This document shows, one piece after another, positions 1 to 12,599 of a stretch of 64,000 nucleotides of DNA. Source of the stretch: Nissolia schottii. Its lineage: Eukaryota > Streptophyta > Magnoliopsida > Fabales > Fabaceae. A program made the position numbers and the translations under genes. Where the stretch lies: assembly GCA_003254905.1 (NCBI GenBank), contig QANU01003176.1, forward strand, positions 447,058 to 511,057. The letters are read 5' to 3'. Each line of letters opens with the position of its first letter. Position 1 is the first letter of the stretch. Under the pieces are notes generated by a model. That model worked only from the letters and a program-made list of their open reading frames with translations. It was not told where the DNA came from and did not search any database.

Positions 1-122
1 AGCGAGCTAATAGGACGCAAGCACGATACGTGGTGATTGAATCCGAAAGTGAGAATGATGAAGTCGATGAAGATGGTGATGATGCAACTGAAGATTCTGA
101 CTTTGACGGTGATGGCGAATAG
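1..122 (+). CDS. C-terminal end of an unidentified acidic protein (partial)
   Basis: The frame starting at base 3 is open and stops with TAG at 120-122. It encodes about 39 residues. A short basic/polar stretch (RANRTQARYVVIESES) is followed by a run rich in Asp and Glu ending DGDGE. Such acidic tails are common on plant nuclear and chromatin proteins, but the piece is too short and too low in complexity to name a family. It is the last exon or part of it; the rest lies left of the window. No gene in the window is on the same strand nearby, and the following AT-rich sequence looks like 3' UTR. The reading frame is clear, the product is not. Confidence 0.6.
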   Translation, partial: RANRTQARYVVIESESENDEVDEDGDDATEDSDFDGDGE

Positions 123-399
123 GTTACTGCTCTAAATAGCCTCGAACTTCATGAATTGCTTACAAATAATGTCTTTTCGGCACCCGTAATCTGTTTCTCG
201 CGGATATTTACTTTCATGTGCCTTAATTATTTGTGAGCTTTTATGGCTTGTATGATCATTGATTTTGCATGATTGGATGAAACATGATACAACAGCCTTG
301 CACTTTCATTTGTACAATTCTAGGATCATGCATTTATTTTTCTTTCTAGTGCTAACTTGGACAAGTTTAAGCGTTCATAAAAATTGATTTTTTTTTAAT

Positions 400-1440
400 T
401 AATAGTCATGTTTAACTTTTTCCTTAAAAACAAACTTTTGTATCATTGGCCATCTTTCTTAGAATATATTGTATTGCATTTCTGCTCAAAAATATATTTT
501 CAGTAATTTACATTTTTCGTAACCTACAACTTCCTACTTTTCATCAAAAATGATTCTTGGATCAATGGTCATTTTTCATAAGTTATAATATTATCTTTTT
601 AGTTAAGATAAACTTTATCAACGGGCATTTTTCATAACTTATAACCTTGTATTTCTGCTTAAAAATAATTTGTAATAAGATGCTCTTTCTAAAGCTCATA
701 GCCTTCTCTTTTTCTTAAAAAATGATTTCTTAGATTAATGATCATCTTTCATAGGTTATATATAGTCTTGACTTTTTCCCTGAAAACAAACTTTTGTAAC
801 AATGAACATTTTTCATAGGTCATAACCTTGTATTTATGCTTAAAATAATTTTCAGTCATTTGCAATTTTCATAACTTACAATCTGTTTTTTCTCACAAAA
901 AATGATGTATTAGATCAATAGTTATTTTTCATAGGCTATGTGGACATTTTTTGTAAGTTATGTTTCGGCTAAAAAAATGATATTTTTTAATATTCATTTT
1001 TCATAGTCTGTAACATTTTCTTTATCTCCAAATTATTTATTGGATTAATAGCTATCTTTTATAAGTTATAACCCGTTTTTAAAAAAAACATTTTTTTATT
1101 AATAGACATTTTTCATACTCAAAAGTGATTTTCAATAATATACATTTTTGTAGTATATGTAACCTTTTTTCATTAAAAATAATTTTTTGTATTAATGACT
1201 ATCTTTCTTAGACTATCATTATAGTTTTTGTTAAAAATAATTTTTTTTATTAATAATCTTTTTTCATAGGCTATCTTGTAATTTTTTTTAAAAATAATTT
1301 TTAATGAATTGCATTTTTCATAATTTATAACCTTCTCTTTTTCACTAAAAAAAATTATTTTTTTGTAACAATAATTATCCTTAATAGACCGTAACCTTTT
1401 ATTAATATATATAAAGGGATATTTTAGTTAATGACCATTT
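400..1440. repeat. Degenerate AT-rich tandem repeat, about 60-70 bp unit
   Basis: A loose motif recurs many times: an ATTAATGATCAT-like part, then TTTTTCATAGGTTATAACC, then a T-rich run, then AAAAATGATTTTT. Copies are visible near 545-590, 650-760, 815-905, 985-1070 and 1180-1290, each diverged by substitutions and small indels. No open reading frame is associated. It looks like an old, decayed minisatellite or satellite fragment downstream of the first gene. Confidence 0.55.
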
Positions 1441-2274
1441 TTATATAAACTATGTATAGTGCATAAACAAACCCATGAAATCATCATTTGACATAAAAGC
1501 AACAAATACAGTGTGAGGTCATGATTTGACGGTGAAGGTCATGATTCTCTAGGGATTATGAGGGCTTTTTGTGGGTTTAGGTTAGGTAGTTATGGGAGAA
1601 CTTTGTCTAGGTTTAGTGTAGGAAGTTTCTAGGTCTCTGATTTAAATTACGTGATCGGACAGAATCTTGGCAAGATTTTCTATTTTTCTTCCAAATTTTC
1701 AGATTCCTAAGAATATTTATAGGCCAAGCCACGAAATTCACTTTCCTAAAATGCTCTTGGGTTAATTTACCATTTTACCCCTAAGATTATGTCATCCATG
1801 ACCTAAGCAATGGTGACTCATTAGTATGACTCACCATTTGACTTGTTGACTTGGCCATTTGGCCACTTCTTGGTCATGCAATGGTCTTGTGTCTTGGCCG
1901 CTTGTGTGACCGAGAATTAAGGGTCTCTGGTAGATCATTTTTTATCAGATTTTGTCGTTTCCGGTCTCAGTACTTCGCGTACAGTTATCCGAAAAATATT
2001 CTGATCACATTCTTGTGATCTACTAATTTTTCTTGTATAAGAATTGAGTTAATCTAAGGTAATTGTGAACTTTCTTCCGTGACCTTATATTTTTCAGATA
2101 CCTTAGATACACCGTTACACTTACAGGACAAAAAGAATCCGTTTTAGTGTCTGCAGAATTTCACGAAACTGAGCAAAATTTCTTCTATAGACATTTTGAT
2201 CTAAAAGCTTGTGTGAGGGTTTGTTCCCTTACTTAATTTATGAAATCTTTACTAAAGGAAAAAACGGGATGTTA
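1441..2274. mobile_element. Probable decayed LTR-retrotransposon LTR fragment
   Basis: This stretch is less AT-rich than its left flank and has no coding capacity. It ends in AACGGGATGTTACA (about 2264-2275), the type of 3' end (GGGATGTTACA) often seen on plant Ty3/gypsy LTRs. The matching left end (TGTAACATCCC) is not visible, nor is an internal domain or a second LTR, so it would be a truncated solo LTR. The assignment rests on style and one end motif only. Confidence 0.3.
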
Positions 2275-3458
2275 CATTTTCAATTATTTTTTAAATCCTT
2301 AACTAATGCCATTAACAAAACCCTAAAATAATGTGAAGAAAATAGTTGTGAATACACATTTTTCTCACGCCCAAATTGAAATGATAATCAATGAGATGGC
2401 AACAACAAAAACGGTTCCATTCCACATGGCCTGTGATAACTTGTAAACTTTGAAAATGAAATTGACATGGAAGGGAAGAGTTAAAGGCAAAGCAACATGG
2501 AGAGGAGTCAACAAATAAACCAACATCAATAGGGACAGATGGTGGGTACATGGATCTGGAGAAGAGGAGCACGAAAATGGGGATGGGTGCCGATTGGAGG
2601 AGAGATGGGTGCCGATTGGGGGTGTTGATTCTGGGCAGATGATGTTGGGTTTAGGATTTCAGATGATGAATTTGGGGAAGCGGAGAACGAAAATGGTGAC
2701 TAATTGGGGGATAATGAAAATGAACAGGAGACAAATGTTGGGCAGTTTGGGCAGGGGTTGGTTGATGGAAAATGGAGGGCATAGATGCAAAATGTGGATA
2801 ATGGTGAGCAGTGGCAAAATCTGTAATTAAGTTGAATTTTTCCTTAAAATTATGGTGTGCATCTCATGCCACCAAAGCTATGGGACCCACCATAGCCTTC
2901 ACCTGATTTGGCGGCAACGTTTAAAGCCCATATCCATCCACATTAAAGTTTTTCCACTGCTAACAACAAAAATCCTCAACAACAAATCCGGCCACATATA
3001 ATGGAGGAATTATTGCATAGGCCTAGATTAAGGTACCCTCGAGAAAATTGTGAGTCCAACAAGCCAAGTGTACAGTCGCATGTTTCCGATTACGAGTCAA
3101 CTCAATTTTCAGTGTGCCAAAATGCAAATTGTTTAGTTTGTGTCAATACAAGAATTTTCCAATATAATGGGCTATTCTTGCATGTCTGTTTTCATAATCA
3201 TCTACTTGAAATAGCTTTCATAATTGGAATTGTTTAATAAGACTAATAACTGTTGGGATAAACTCTGTACAGATTTTGGTTAGCAGCTAGAAACCAAAAT
3301 GTACTACAACAGCAGATAGATACAACTACGGATCAGGAACTACAGCAGCACACAACAAATAAGGTGGCATTGAAACCTAAAATTTAAAGCCTATAAATTT
3401 TAAGATGGAAGATTAAATTTACCGGAAAGGAACTACCCTAGAGATTTTGATCAGCTGA
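2275..3458. other. Intergenic spacer and OBE4 3' UTR
   Basis: I see no gene here. Short open frames at 2312-2830 and 3001-3237 have no recognisable protein features. The right 200 bases or so (about 3260-3458) probably form the 3' UTR of the OBERON4-like gene that ends at 3459. Confidence 0.5.
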
Positions 3459-6400
3459 TCACATGGCAAGGCTCCTTTTAGTGGCTTCCATTTTGGATAA
3501 AAGATCTTTAATGTCTGCCTCCATTCTCAATTTCATGTTGAAATACTCCAGATGTGCCCTCTCTAATCCTTGAAGTTCTTCAAATTTCAGTCTACGCATT
3601 TCCTCAGTCTCAGCCAATTGCAACTTGGCAATTCGGTTACTATAATCTTCATCAATTTTCTCATTCTTTGCAAGGGCAATGCGTTTCAAACCTTCAGCTT
3701 CTCTTCTTGCATCATCAGCACGTGTTTGAAACATTTTAGCCTCTGCTTGTTTGATTTTAACTATACTCTCCAATTCATCAAAACACAAGTCCTTTCGGAC
3801 ACTACTCATCTGCAACTCTTGTGCCAGGGTCCTTTTATCATTCTGGTCAAAGCTAGGAAGGATGTTTGCTGGCCTTTCTAACAGAGGTTTCTTTTCTGAA
3901 TAAATAGATTTCAGCCATGCAGCTTCCTGGCTAGGCCCGGCTACCCCATTGATTTCTTTAATTTTTTCCTTCCCAGAAAAGTTTGTTGCCATGGCCAATT
4001 TGGAAGAATCACCATCTGCAATAATTATAGTGCAGGTAAATATACAACAATGCGATTTAGATTTCATAAACACTAATAATGCAACACCAAAAGAAAATAA
4101 ATGCCAAACAACAATTATACATAATATATCAAACAGCATCACTATTTTTACTTCCTTCAACCCTTTTATGGCTTGAAACACCCCCACCCACCCACCCTTA
4201 TCAAACAGCAGAAATTACAGAACAACAGGACAAAGATAAAGGTGACATTTAACATGATCAATGTGGACCAAGGACAGGAAGCAGCTTGACATGCAATTTC
4301 TCAAAGTAATATAAACAAATATATTTAATATATCTATTTTGTTTACAGCAAAGTCAGCATAAACAACTCATGAAGCGAATCCCATAGTTTTCTTTTATCT
4401 AAATAAAAAAAATAAAAAACCCATGCTTGATGCAAGCATTTTTACATACTATAAAATTAGGCCAAATTTTAAAGGCATTAAAATAACAAAACATCAAAAT
4501 TACTTAACCATCAAAGTTTTTTTACTTACCGGAAAGGAAAGACATGATGTGCCTCATAACCTCAGGAAGGTTAGACTTATTTGCCAACCTTGGCAGCATT
4601 TGATCTGCAATCTCATGCAGTTGTCTACCTCTCATGTCCTTGCTGGCAGAAAAAATCCTCTTCACATATTCAAGCTCCTTGCGTAGAGTTTCAACAGGCC
4701 AATCTTTTGCAAAATTTTGAAACACCTCCTTGACAAAGCCAAACATCTCAGAAGGGTGATCACAAGCAATACAGTGAAACTGCATCTCAGTAACACCTTT
4801 TGCCCCAGTAGTACTATGCCCGTTTCTAATATAAGATTCCCGTAATCCACAGTCAGTATGACACCAGTGGAGGCAAACATCACACCCAACCCAACTGCAT
4901 GTATTTGATGCATTGTCAAACTTAGAACACACAAGACACATACATTCCCTGCAAAAACCATTCTTCTGCACACAAACTTTGCAATCACATTCATCCACAG
5001 GCAATTGGCTCCGACAATTGAGATTCCTACATCTTAAGTTCAGAAAAACTTGAGCTAATTCAGAAGATGAAATGCTGTTGTCTAGGCGAAGAAAATGAGT
5101 TAAACCAGTTTTTAAAGCAACCAGTATTTCCAGTTGTACTCGGTGGCACTTCAGTAGGACCTCCAGTGTTATATCTGACCTGTTCTGCAGTACTTTCTGA
5201 AAAGCATGCATCTGTCCATGCTTATCTGCAGTGATCATGATTTCAAGTATGCCCTCTTTCAGAGATGCTGTGGACTGCCCCACCATTTCATGGAACTTTC
5301 TGGACATTGCATGCACAGGTTCAGAAACTAATCTAGCAATGATTGTCTCCACAAAGTCAACTCCACCCATCAGAATTTGTTCATGCTCTTTCTGGCTAGT
5401 AGTTCGGTACAAACTACCACTACTCCTATCTTTAGCTTCCCTCTTTTTCTCAAAACTATAATTTGATCCAATGTCATGAGACCCAACACTCTGTGTAGGA
5501 GATCTAACATCATCATGGCGTCTTGTCTGTCCTGAAAACTGCTTTTGAAAGCTCAATTGCCTGTCAAGTCCATTGCCCATTTTTGAGCTACCTTCTAGAA
5601 CTCTAGAATGTTGACCTTTCACAGCTTGCCCATCTAAAACACCCCACGATGCTTGAGACTGATAAAGAGAGCCATTTCCATTCATCAAAGTTCTCTGACC
5701 AAAAGGAATTTCTTTCTGTTTGGGATCATTCTGAGACTGGCCTTGCCAATCAATTCCCTGGAATAAGGGGCGACTGCCAACAGATTGTTCAAAGTCCAAT
5801 GAATTTTTTGTCAGAGAACAGCTAGGGTTGTGGTAAAATGATTGGGAACCTGAAAAGGACATCGATGCAGTAAAACCATCTGAGTTAGTACAAAATGTAT
5901 TGCTTAAAGACTGCACACTCCGTGCTTGACTGGGGGATCCAGGGGCTTGCACTGTTGTCTCGTGAGCACCATTCTCCTGAGCACCAATGGGTAACAGAAC
6001 ATTTGGCAAGCTAAGAGAAAGATCAAGCTGCTCCATTCCAAGACTGTCATCCTTATGCTTGTTGAGAACTGAGTGGTCGTTTCTCTCAGCTTTCCTGACA
6101 GGAGATCTGGAAAACAACTCAAAACCCCTTGTGCTAGGACCTTCCATCACATCAGCAGAGCATGTTGGGAAATCTCTCGATCCTCTATCAATCCAGAGGC
6201 CATCTTCTGAAGAATGAACAACAACATCAGTATCAACAGAGACACTTTTGCCTTTATCCTTTGCATTGTTAGTCACACCATCCATCATCACTTCCCTATT
6301 CACTTCTTTTGGAACTTCATTTCCCGTTGGGACTTCACCATTCAACTCAGGTTTGTCAAAGCTTGCACTGGCTTCCGCATCTACACCCTTGTCCTGCTTA

Positions 6401-7563
6401 TGCTCTTCTTCATTAACCACTGGCTTCTCCATATCCGGTCCCCTTTCTTTTTCCTCCTTGCACTCAGTATTAGCCTTCAAAAACTCATCATTCTCATTAT
6501 CAACATCACCCACAGCGTCAACTTCAGCCTCGGTAACAATCATATTCTTCGTCGGGTCATCCCTGACATCTGGCACCATATCAGCTTCCTTTTCCGTATC
6601 TTTTACCTCAGCACCAATGTCCTTGTTAGGTTTTTCCTCAGATGACGGCTTTCTTTCAACAACAGCAGTATCTGTATCATTGAGCTGGCATTCATTCTTA
6701 ACTTCCTTCTCATCAGTTTCCAAAGGTACAGGGGATAGGTGATCTTCACTTTCAGGGGCTACTTCGTGAGCTGCATCCAGCTCAGTCTGGGGAACGGGCT
6801 CAGGTTCGAGCTCCCCTTCTTCCATTTCACTGCTGCTTCCACTCTGAACCTGCAACTCGTCAGTCTTCTTCACCTCAACGCTCTTGGACTGCTCGCTTTC
6901 GGAGTCCTTGGACCAAGAGGGTGACTTGGACTTGGACACGGATTTTGCATCCCTCGTCGCTCTCGGAGAAGAAGAAGACCTCTTCTTCGATTGCTCACTC
7001 TCAGAGTCCTTCGACCATGTCGGCGACTTCACATCCCTCAAAATCTTCGGCGACCGGACGGCCCTCTCCTCTGCCGAAACCCTACTGCCTCCTCTGCTGC
7101 TGCTCTCGTCAAAATCCTTCAATCCTTTCCGCCACGAGGACACGCTGCCTTCCCTCCGCGGCCGGTCCCTCTCCGACCGGAACCCCTTCGGAAACTCCCT
7201 CCTCGTCCCGCCGCAAAAGCTCTCCGACCGGTGAATCAAACCCCTATCACCTCCTCCTCCCCCTCCACCGCCAAAACTGCCACCGTCCCTGAACCTATCA
7301 AACCCCTTCCTCCGATCGAAACCGTCAACATCATGCTCCGATCGCTTCCTAACCAACCTCGAAACCTCCCGATCCTCGTCCACCGAGCGATCCCTGTCGT
7401 AGCGGGAAGAAGACGACGAAGATAGCGAGCCTTTCCGTGCACTGTCAGGTTTGTGGTAGAAATTTCGCTGCGAGGACGAAAAGGACCGATTCAGGTTCGA
7501 ATCCTTGCAGCCATTCTTGTCACCGTAGGAGTGAAGATCTTCGCTCGACCTCAATCTCTTCAT
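3459..7563 (-). CDS. OBE4: OBERON4-like PHD finger protein
   Basis: Exons 7563-4530 and 4015-3459 (donor GTAAGT, acceptor TGCAG, phase 1) join to 1196 residues, close to Arabidopsis OBE4. The first 300 residues are Ser/Arg/Gly-rich and begin MKRLRSSEDLHSYGDKNG; residues about 240-440 are strongly acidic. An Oberon-type PHD zinc finger with many Cys/His pairs (e.g. CDVCLHWCHTDCG) lies at about 845-933. It is followed by the family's conserved helical region and, in exon 2, a charged coiled coil (about 1040-1190). In Arabidopsis OBE proteins act redundantly in the nucleus to set up root and shoot meristems; OBE4 partners OBE3. The start is the first ATG after a probable 5' UTR intron (7818-7567). 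A partial inverted copy lies at 17030-18716. Family assignment is firm; OBE4 over OBE3 rests on length and N-terminus. Confidence 0.93.
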
Positions 7564-7566
7564 TCT

Positions 7567-7818
7567 CTAAAACCACAAACACAGAACCAGAAGGGAAAAA
7601 AAAATTCACAGCGAAACCAAGAACAAGATGCGGTAATCAATCTAAGCTAATCAACTGATAAAACTCCAGAATCCCTCTCCGAATGTCATAGAGAAGTAGC
7701 AGAAGCAGCGGCTAGGGTTTCTTAAGGAACCCTAGTTTCCAAAAGAAGACCAAGATGCGAGAAGTGAAACGGATACTGAGCTGTGTATAGAGAGAAACCA
7801 AGAGCTAAGGGAGGTTAC
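7567..7818 (-). other. Probable 5' UTR intron of OBE4
   Basis: On the minus strand a donor CCG|GTAACC at 7818 and an acceptor TTTTAG at 7567, three bases before the ATG, frame a 252-base leader intron. The pseudogene copy at 17030-18716 keeps the donor context, but its acceptor has changed from TTTTAG to TTTTCG. The copy therefore derives from genomic DNA, not from spliced mRNA. Confidence 0.55.
7712..7735. promoter_or_regulatory. Palindromic pair of telo-box-like motifs
   Basis: A 24-base near-perfect palindrome carries CTAGGGTTT and, inverted, AACCCTAG around a central CTTAAG. AAACCCTA (telo-box) motifs are known in plant promoters and leaders of growth and translation genes and are bound by telomere-repeat-type factors. 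Here the pair sits in the predicted OBE4 leader intron. The same palindrome is kept in the duplicated copy at about 17459-17482. Confidence 0.5.
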
Positions 7819-8163
7819 CGGAGAGAGAAGCGGTGGTCGGAGACTTCACCGGCGACGATTTTCCGGCGAATGGCAGTGCGGTCATAGTAATCCGTAGAGA
7901 ATTTTTGGTAACAAAAAAACAAAAAAAAAATAAGAAAATGGGAAAAAGAGAGAGGAAAAGAAAAGTGTGGAATTTAAGGCAGTCAACGGTGTTTAACTAG
8001 AGAAGAGAGAGTTGGACTTGGATACGCAAGGTGCGTAGAGTGCACTCATCGTGTGCGTTGGGGAAAGGAAAAAGGGTGTGCACTGCGCTTTCTCAGTGCA
8101 CGATAGCGATTTTTATAAAATAGGGCGCACTTGACTTGTTTTGTTTGTTAATCGTTGCGGTTT

Positions 8164-8196
8164 GGGGGGGGGGGGGGTGGTTATATGGATCACGTG
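8164..8196. promoter_or_regulatory. G14 tract and G-box (CACGTG) upstream of OBE4
   Basis: A run of 14 G (8164-8177) is followed by CACGTG at 8191-8196, a canonical plant G-box (bZIP/bHLH site), about 630 bases upstream of the OBE4 start codon. In the inverted copy the corresponding site reads CACATGCG and the G run has become a CCACCACC-type repeat, so both elements are lost or altered there. Confidence 0.4.
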
Positions 8197-8263
8197 GTGG
8201 AATCACAAATACAGTGTGTTTGGTGCACCACTCATGAGGTGACACGTTTTTCAATTCTCACCT

Positions 8264-8924
8264 TCTGCTTCATGCCTTGTTTATTGCTTTTGATTTTCTT
8301 TTTCTGTGTTTTTTTTATATTTATTTTTATAAATAAAAAAATTGAAATCAATGAGTAACAGTTGGGTGGTATTAGGTGATTCATTTTCTTTTCTTTTTTC
8401 CAAATCCAACAATGTGACAACTGACAAATAATAAGAGAAGTTGGTCCATATGGGTAAGGCTATGCCCAATCACCATTGATTTGTTATATTGCAATCTACC
8501 AAAAATATTTGTTTTGATGCAATAGCACTTGTACCAATTTTAGTTTTATGTTTAGCAACACCAATTAATTTCAATGCAAAACTGTCTTTCATGTTTGTGT
8601 TAAGGTGGCTGAACTTGAGGTAACTTATGAAACTAAATTTGGGTTAACTTTAGTTTCATGATTCAAATGTTATCATTAAAATATTTGATGTGAAAGATAA
8701 TGCCACAAAATAAGTTATCGCTTTTCTTAGGATAATTATTTTTGTACACCAAGTGCTTGAATAACTATTGTACGTCCACCCTATTTTATTAAAACCCTAG
8801 GCTGAGTCAGCAAAATGCTCACCCTAACCAACCGCACGCCTTCTTCGGTGAGATAACTGCTCATTCCACTTCGTTTTCTCATTCTCTCTGCGTCTTGATC
8901 TGCGCTGGTTTATCATTTCGTTAT
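8264..8924. other. Intergenic, no gene seen
   Basis: AT-rich sequence just beyond the left edge of the OBE4 promoter segment that is copied at 17030. Homology to the copy stops at about 8263-8270. No coding or RNA feature is supported. Confidence 0.5.
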
Positions 8925-9870
8925 TGCTCAGAAGCAAAAATAGTTTTTTGTTCGACGATTAATTTGAAGAAAAAAAGCGAACTAGTAAGGGTTAAGTCTT
9001 ACTAGTAGTTATGGAGACGAAAAAGTCTTGTGATGGAATAGTTGACAAATGTGGTTGCAGAATAAGGAGAAAGAAGAAGCAGTGACTGAAAGGAAGACGA
9101 GAGGGTGATGTTTGTGGGATGAAGACGAGAGGGTTATGTCGTGGGAGAATAAAGGTTTTTGCGCTTCTCTACGAAATGTGAATGGTTGCCGTTTCTTAAA
9201 CAACAAGACGTAACCAATATTTAGCTGAACAAAAGAGAGAAGAAAAAAAAAGTTTTGATCAGAAGCAAAAATAGCAAAAGGAAAGACGGATAGAGTTTTT
9301 TGTTCGACGATTATTTTGGAAAAAGAAAACGAACTAGTAAGGGTTAGGTCTTACTAGTAGTTACGAAGACGAAAAAGCCTTGCGATGGAATAGTTGAAAA
9401 ATGTGGTTGCAGAAAAAGGAAAAAAGAGAAGCAGTGATTGAGAGGAAGACGAGAGAGTGGTGTTCGTGGGATGAAGACGAGAGGGTTATGTCGTGGGAGA
9501 AGAAAGGTTTTCGTGTTTTTATACGAAATTTGAACGGTTGGTGTTTCTTAAACAACAAGACATAACCAATATTTAACTGAACAAAAGGGAAGAAAAAAAT
9601 GTTTTGATTAGAAGCAAAAATAACAAAAGGAAAGACAGACAGACAGACAGACAGGGTTACGTCTTACTAGTAGTTACGGAGACAAAAAAAAAACCTTACG
9701 ATGGAATAGTTGAAAAATGTGGTTGCAGAAGAAGGAGAAAGAAGAAGCAGTGACTGAGAGGAAGACAAGAGGGTGGTGTTTGTGGGATGAAGACGAGAAG
9801 GTTATGTTGTGGGAGAAGAAAAGCTTTTGCGCTTCTCTACGAAATGTGAACGGTTAGCGTGTTAAGGGAT
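8925..9870. repeat. Three tandem copies of a ~350-bp repeat
   Basis: Copy 1 (about 8930-9280) and copy 2 (about 9282-9630) align along their length with a period near 352. They share GTTCGACGATTA, CTTACTAGTAGTTA, AATGTGGTTGCAGAA and TATGTCGTGGGAGAA in order. Copy 3 (about 9630-9865) has lost part of its left side, replaced by an (AGAC)n microsatellite, and stops early. The small minus-strand open frames in copies 1 and 2 are products of the repeat and not supported genes. The region is purine-rich on the plus strand. Confidence 0.85.
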
Positions 9871-12599
9871 TTTAATGAGAGAGTGTGTGATATGCGCACA
9901 TTTTGAGAAAATGGGGTACGTTTTCCTATTTTGTTGGGATCGAGACATCGTGATTACTTATTACCTCAGGTGTGTACCGAGTTGTGTAATAATCTATTGT
10001 ACAATAATTACCGTTCCTTATCTTATTGTTATTTTGAAATTTGTCTATCCTGAAAAAATATAGCAATATGAAATATGTAAATATATAATTTGCAAATTTG
10101 GCTTTTGAGTAAAATGGAACAAGACAAACTCTCTTTTTCTTCAAAAGTTGCAATATTTGCAAAACTTTAGCTTAGGTAACTATAAATATGTTTCAAAAGC
10201 TAGCAAGTTGACATTTAACTACTAATTTATGAAAGAGGTCAAACATAGAAACTGGTTAGGTAACTTGTAACATTGGATTGAACACTCCATTACCATTAAA
10301 ACGCCATCTATAAAACATTATTATAATTCAATAATCAATATACTACCAACCCAACTAAATTGATTACTTCAAAAGCATTGTAGAGAGGTATTAGTCGTGC
10401 AAATAAAAGAGTTGAATTAAATGGAAAGTTGTGAACTCCCAGGACGTAACACCACCACTTATACGGGATGGATCTATTAAAGCAATCATCCTTCACCACA
10501 ACCTAAGTTATCTACCCTTGTTCAATAGAAATCATAACAATAATTACCACTGTAAAGAATAAAAGAGTAATATTTGAAAACTATTTCATTAACTTACATG
10601 TCATTTTACTCACTCTTATAAATAATAATTAACATTTTTATGGATAAAATAAAATGAAATATTAAATATCATTCATAAAAAATAAATATGAAGATAAGTA
10701 AATTAATGAGATAAATTTTTTAAATATTTTTCTTTACCTAATTAGTAGTTTAGTTCTCTTATTTTTAAGGGTGATTAATGTCTAGGGAGAATTTGAGTTT
10801 ACTAAAATAGATATATCATTAATGAAATGCTAAAAAGAAACTCAACTATTTATTATCTATGTTATACCCACTTGTCTTTATATAGAAATTTCTCTTTAAA
10901 ATTAAGTTTGCAAATTTATTTTTAAACCATGTAACGTGCATTGGGGGTGTGTTTGTATTATTGTTACTGTGGACATCTCAGCATGTGATATCATCCCCCA
11001 ACTTTTACTTTTCCACCTAGGGAATCCCTCCAATGAGGCGAGGGCTACGAATTTTCAACTCGGTGACGTGGAAGGATATGATTGGTGCATGGGGATGCGA
11101 AACGTACTACCTGCAATTTGTTGTTGTGTGTTAGTATTAGTTTTTTTTTTAAAGGAAGCGTGGATCTGATCCGAGCACGTGTAAGGATCAGGGGGGTTTC
11201 AAGACTTGAATGGTAGAAGAACGTGATAAAGCTGGCATACAATTGACTCTTGTTACAAACCTTTTGACGTCACGTGATTTGTTTTTTGCTTTTCAAGTTA
11301 ACGCTGCTTTGACCCCACCTCGCATTCTCTATGGGCGCATTCGCACTTCTGATTATGTTCATCCTTCACACAGATGTACGTGAGAAGAAAATATCTTTTA
11401 TACCTAGAGGCTTAATTTATCAAGTTATATATTAACCTATATATTTTTACGCATGATTATATATATATTTTTTGTTTTCTTTTTATGAAAAGCTCAATCT
11501 ACCATATCTAAGTGGAGAGCAGGGAAAAAAAAGTTTATTTTTATTTTTATATACAAATAAAGTAATAAAACATTTATTTTAAGGTATATTTATTTAGTTT
11601 TAAAAATGAATACTTGAAAATATTTTATTCATATGCTTGTTTTAAAATATAAAAAAATTATCCACAAGAACAAGTTATTACTAGAAAAGTTATGTATGCA
11701 AATTTCTATACATTTCTATTTTTACCTCATAGGTTGTGAATGATTTGTTCTCATGTCATGAGAATGGGAATATTGTACAAAAAATATTAATTTATCCTCA
11801 ATTTTGTTTAAAAAAAATAAAAAATAAATAAAATAATAATAATATAATTAAATTTGTTAAGGGTGTTTTGATAATTACCATATATATTCCTAAAAATATG
11901 TAATATCAATCAAACATCTTTATAATTTATTCTTGAGAATTTTAAAAAAATATTCACAAGAATTTTATTGATAAAATAAATAAGTTTTGTAAAATACCCA
12001 AAAATAACATTTATAAGTATTATTTTCTTTAAAATGTGATTCCCAAAAATGTATTTTAAAGCTTATAACAAACGTCCTACTAATTAAAAAAAAGTAAGAT
12101 AAAATTTGAAGCTACAACTAAATTTTTTCTACTTTATGATTTTAAAATTTTAATTTATCATCTCTCATCCTAATAAAGACTAAGTTTGAGCTCCCAATAT
12201 TAGCATTATATTCATGAACTTATTTGACAATCATGCATGCCATAATGTTAACCCTAATTCTTAACAATTATGAAAACTTTTAAATTGTATATATATATAT
12301 ATATATATAATTTTAATATTTTTAATTACATTAACTCTTTTTTGTCCTTATTTTGCCTCCTCCACTCAAAATGTCCGGTTCCTTAGTCGGTAGTCCCTTA
12401 TCCACTTCCCCCTTTGATGAAAATATCTAACGTGCAAACATTATTATGCAATAGCGTGAAAAAATAGATCTACCAACCTATTTATTCATTTAGTGAAATG
12501 TTTATCTTGTTATATATACTTCAAATTGATGCAACTCCATTAGTGTTTAAACAGAAAAAAAAGAAGCAGCTTAGGCAGAGAAAGCTTGTATTCCCATCC
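9871..12599. other. AT-rich intergenic region with no supported gene
   Basis: Long AT-rich stretches and short simple repeats, for example (AT)n at about 12288-12308. Short open frames (9875-10162, 10936-11242) lack codon bias or any known motif. The last 100 bases or so probably hold the promoter and leader of the small gene at 12600. Confidence 0.5.

Noticed and set aside
6214..7442. Several plus-strand frames of 70-160 residues over the OBE4 exon
   Set aside because: They are antisense shadows of the long, conserved OBE4 exon; Ser/Pro-rich composition follows from its codons.
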